Below, one piece after another: positions 62,515-64,000 of a stretch of 64,000 bases of DNA. The position numbers were made by a program, and so were the translations under genes. The notes under the pieces are model-generated. The model did not search any database. It was not told the DNA's origin and worked only from the letters and a program-made list of their open reading frames with translations. The stretch spans positions 308,433-372,432 of the forward strand of contig NZ_FOAP01000009.1 in assembly GCF_900109545.1 (NCBI RefSeq), in the 5' to 3' direction. Within the stretch, counting starts at the first letter, position 1. Each line of letters begins with the position of its first letter. Source of the stretch: Stigmatella aurantiaca (lineage in GTDB: Bacteria; Myxococcota; Myxococcia; Myxococcales; Myxococcaceae).

Positions 62515-63602
62515 TCAGTAGGTGATGGAGCTGAACGCCTTCGGCTGGCGCAGCTTGAAGTCGGCCTTCACGAGCGCGTGGATGGTCGTCTCGTCGTACT
62601 CGGCGCGGGTGTCGTGCTCGGAGAGGAGCAACTCTTCGTCGATCCCGTAGATGAATTGGCGCCAGTCAGCACAGAACGTGATCCGCGTCACCGGGACGCG
62701 CGTTGTCATCACGAAGGGGAAGCCGCGGATCGTCCCATTGTCGAGCATCTCCTGCCGGAAGATGAAGAGGCCTGAATCCTTGAGCTGCATCAGCGCGGTC
62801 GCCCGGGTCGGGTGCAGAACCCACGCGGTGGCGCCCATGCGAACGTGCGCGGTCAGCGGCAACTCCACCGCCTTGTCGATGTCGGCGAGGTAGGCCGCAG
62901 GGGTCGTTCCGGTGTTCGCGAAGGTGTGAGCGCTGTCGAACTGCACGAAGAGACCCTTCGGCGTGCCCCCCGTGCCGTCACCGTTGAACCCAGCGTCGTC
63001 GAGCCCATCGGCCACGGTGGCACGGAGGTCCTCTCCGACGCCCGCGTCGCCGACCCCCGGCGTGTGCAGCAGGTCGTTGCTGATGTCGGTGAGGACCATT
63101 CCCTTGTGCGCCTTGAGCACAATTTTTCCGTACTTCGGCGCGCTCTTCGGGACGGTCCCCCCTTCGCCAAGCCACTTGAAGACCGAAGCCTCCGTCTGCG
63201 TGCCCATGTGCAACTCGCCCTTGAACGCCTGGGTTCGCACGCCGAGCTTGAGCAGGGCGGCTTCGGGCCGCAGGAACTCGATCACCTCGCCGCTCTGCTG
63301 GATGGGCGCGAGGACCCCAGCCGAGTCGAACTTGGTGAGCTGAACCGCCTTCTGCACGTCAGCGTTGACGAAGCGCTTCATGGCGTCGGTCAGCGAGATC
63401 GCGCCCGAGCGGCGACTGGCCGCGACGACGCCCTTCGTGAACGCGCCAAAACTCGCGACGCTCGCGTACACACTGCCCTCGCGCGTCGCCCTATCTGTCC
63501 CCATGCGTCCGTGGGCGCGCTTCGGGCCGCAGCGTCGATCAACTCCTGCGCAACCTCCGGGCTCAGCGCCTTCACCATCTCTGAAATCTGCTTGCGAGTC
63601 AT
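62515..63602 (-). pseudogene. HK97-type phage major capsid protein gene with a one-base frameshift
   Basis: The product begins MTRKQISEMVKALSPEVAQE and continues in that frame through APTDAWG. Past the four-C run at 63499-63502 the protein-like sequence moves to another frame (TDRATREGSVYASVASFGAF and onward). Adding one base in that run restores a single 362-codon gene. The body shows HK97-fold capsid traits: AVQLTKFDSAGVLAPIQQSG, TEASVFKWLGEGGTVPKS, TDISNDLLHTPG, then WVLHPTRATALMQLKDS, GFPFVMTTRVP and FIYGIDEELLLSEH. It overlaps the prohead-protease frame by ATGA, the normal phage order. The shift could also be a sequencing error. Confidence 0.8.
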
Positions 63603-64000
63603 TGCCTTGACACTCCTTGGATGTAAACCTTGAACGCCTCGACGAAGCCCTTCGCGGTTTCGGCGGCGTCGAGACCCTTCGCCTCTTCGTCTTCCTCGTC
63701 ATCCGCCTTCGGCGCATCAGCGGATGTCGGCTCGCCCGTGTTGGGCTTGCTCTCGTCTGCGGGCGCGTCACCGTTGCCGGTGGCTGGCTCTTCGGCCTGC
63801 TCTTCGCCCGCGTCAGGCTTGTCGTTGTCCTCGTTGGCCGCCTTCTCTTCGGCACGGTTGCCGAGCCGCTCAGCGACCCATGTTGCGATGCGCTCGACAA
63901 GCTCTTCGTCTTCGAGCGCCTTCGAGCGCACGGCCCGCGCGTTGCCCGGAATCGTCACGATCGAGACCTCCAGCAGCTCCTGAGCGTCGCAGTCAAAGCC
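63599..64000 (-). CDS. C-terminal part of an HK97-type prohead protease (5' end outside window)
   Basis: The frame is open from the right edge and reads CDAQELLEVSIVTIPGNARA, the conserved end of the peptidase U35 (prohead protease) domain, where the EVSIVTIPGN strand closes the fold. A long acidic tail follows, rich in Glu, Asp, Ala and Pro (residues about 40-105 of the visible part), then KGFVEAFKVYIQGVSRQ. Such tails resemble the scaffolding or delta domain that follows the protease in some phages. The catalytic residues are off the edge. The stop overlaps the capsid start. Confidence 0.75.
   Translation of the reverse strand, partial: GFDCDAQELLEVSIVTIPGNARAVRSKALEDEELVERIATWVAERLGNRAEEKAANEDNDKPDAGEEQAEEPATGNGDAPADESKPNTGEPTSADAPKADDEEDEEAKGLDAAETAKGFVEAFKVYIQGVSRQ

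Larger units (their letters stand above)
61995..64000. mobile_element. Decayed prophage remnant (right part outside window)
   Basis: Three consecutive minus-strand genes in phage order (prohead protease, major capsid, then a phosphoesterase joined by apparent deletion), two of them frameshifted, define a prophage remnant. The tmRNA/tRNA 3'-end fragment at 57731 could be its left attachment site. In that case the kinase/DUF2381 block would be cargo or an insertion. No integrase is seen in the window. Confidence 0.65.

Noticed and set aside
62515..63900. A single 461-residue capsid protein starting at 63900
   Set aside because: Its first 130 residues are an Arg/Ser/Pro-rich out-of-frame reading of the prohead-protease tail. 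The true N-terminus is in another frame at 63602.

Overview
The window is typical of a myxobacterial chromosome, probably suborder Cystobacterineae (Stigmatella, Cystobacter, Archangium, Hyalangium or Myxococcus relatives). The evidence is very high GC with strong G/C third positions, densely packed and often translationally coupled genes, many two-component and Ser/Thr kinase regulators with a sigma-54 activator, lipoproteins with Cys-rich linkers, and a DUF2381 (TIGR02268) gene, a family described as a Myxococcus paralogous family. The right end is visibly more A/T-rich and carries phage remnants. All assignments come from reading motifs and neighbourhoods; no database search was run.

Layout. 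0-5.3 kb: an incomplete Clp-N-like protein, an outer-membrane barrel, a lipoprotein, and a coiled-coil envelope protein with a consensus sigma-54 promoter just downstream of an NtrC-type regulator. 5.3-13 kb: a Nudix hydrolase, a heme-oxygenase-like diiron enzyme with its own promoter and structured leader, a chemoreceptor, and a coupled pair (HAD plus trehalose-phosphatase fusion, then a GH65 phosphorylase) that looks like a split version of mycobacterial OtsB1. 13-17 kb: an orphan MbtH protein coupled to a YbhN-type membrane protein, a cold-shock gene with terminator, a DUF4136 lipoprotein, and a P450 with an abnormal heme loop. 17-28.5 kb: three monovalent cation/proton antiporters with a histidine kinase, a REC-PAS-HK hybrid, and radA. 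28.6-33.6 kb: a bioBFD operon behind a BirA-like operator, then a coupled small protein and aminotransferase. 33.6-39.5 kb: a lipoprotein binding protein with a TPR partner, GTP-dependent PEP carboxykinase, a PEBP protein and a DUF2911 protein.

39.5-50.6 kb is the most coherent and most interesting locus. A coupled bshC-bshB1-bshA operon for bacillithiol synthesis lies back to back with a secreted PIG-L (LmbE) deacetylase, a 56-residue membrane protein, a sodium:solute symporter and a TonB-dependent receptor. It can be read as a synthesis unit facing a processing and uptake unit for bacillithiol or a related glucosaminyl conjugate.

50.9-57 kb holds a seven-repeat Kelch lipoprotein, an AfsR/SARP-like ATPase regulator divergent from a secreted 11-cysteine mini-protein, and a large secreted protein with one CXXCH motif. 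From 57.1 kb the sequence is island-like: imperfect 38-bp direct repeats bracket one unknown gene, and one repeat abuts a tmRNA/tRNA 3'-end fragment. There follow a probable pseudokinase, an active Ser/Thr kinase coupled to DUF2381, then a truncated and frameshifted phage metallophosphoesterase, a frameshifted HK97-type capsid gene and the end of a prohead-protease gene. These last three indicate a decaying prophage continuing past the right edge.
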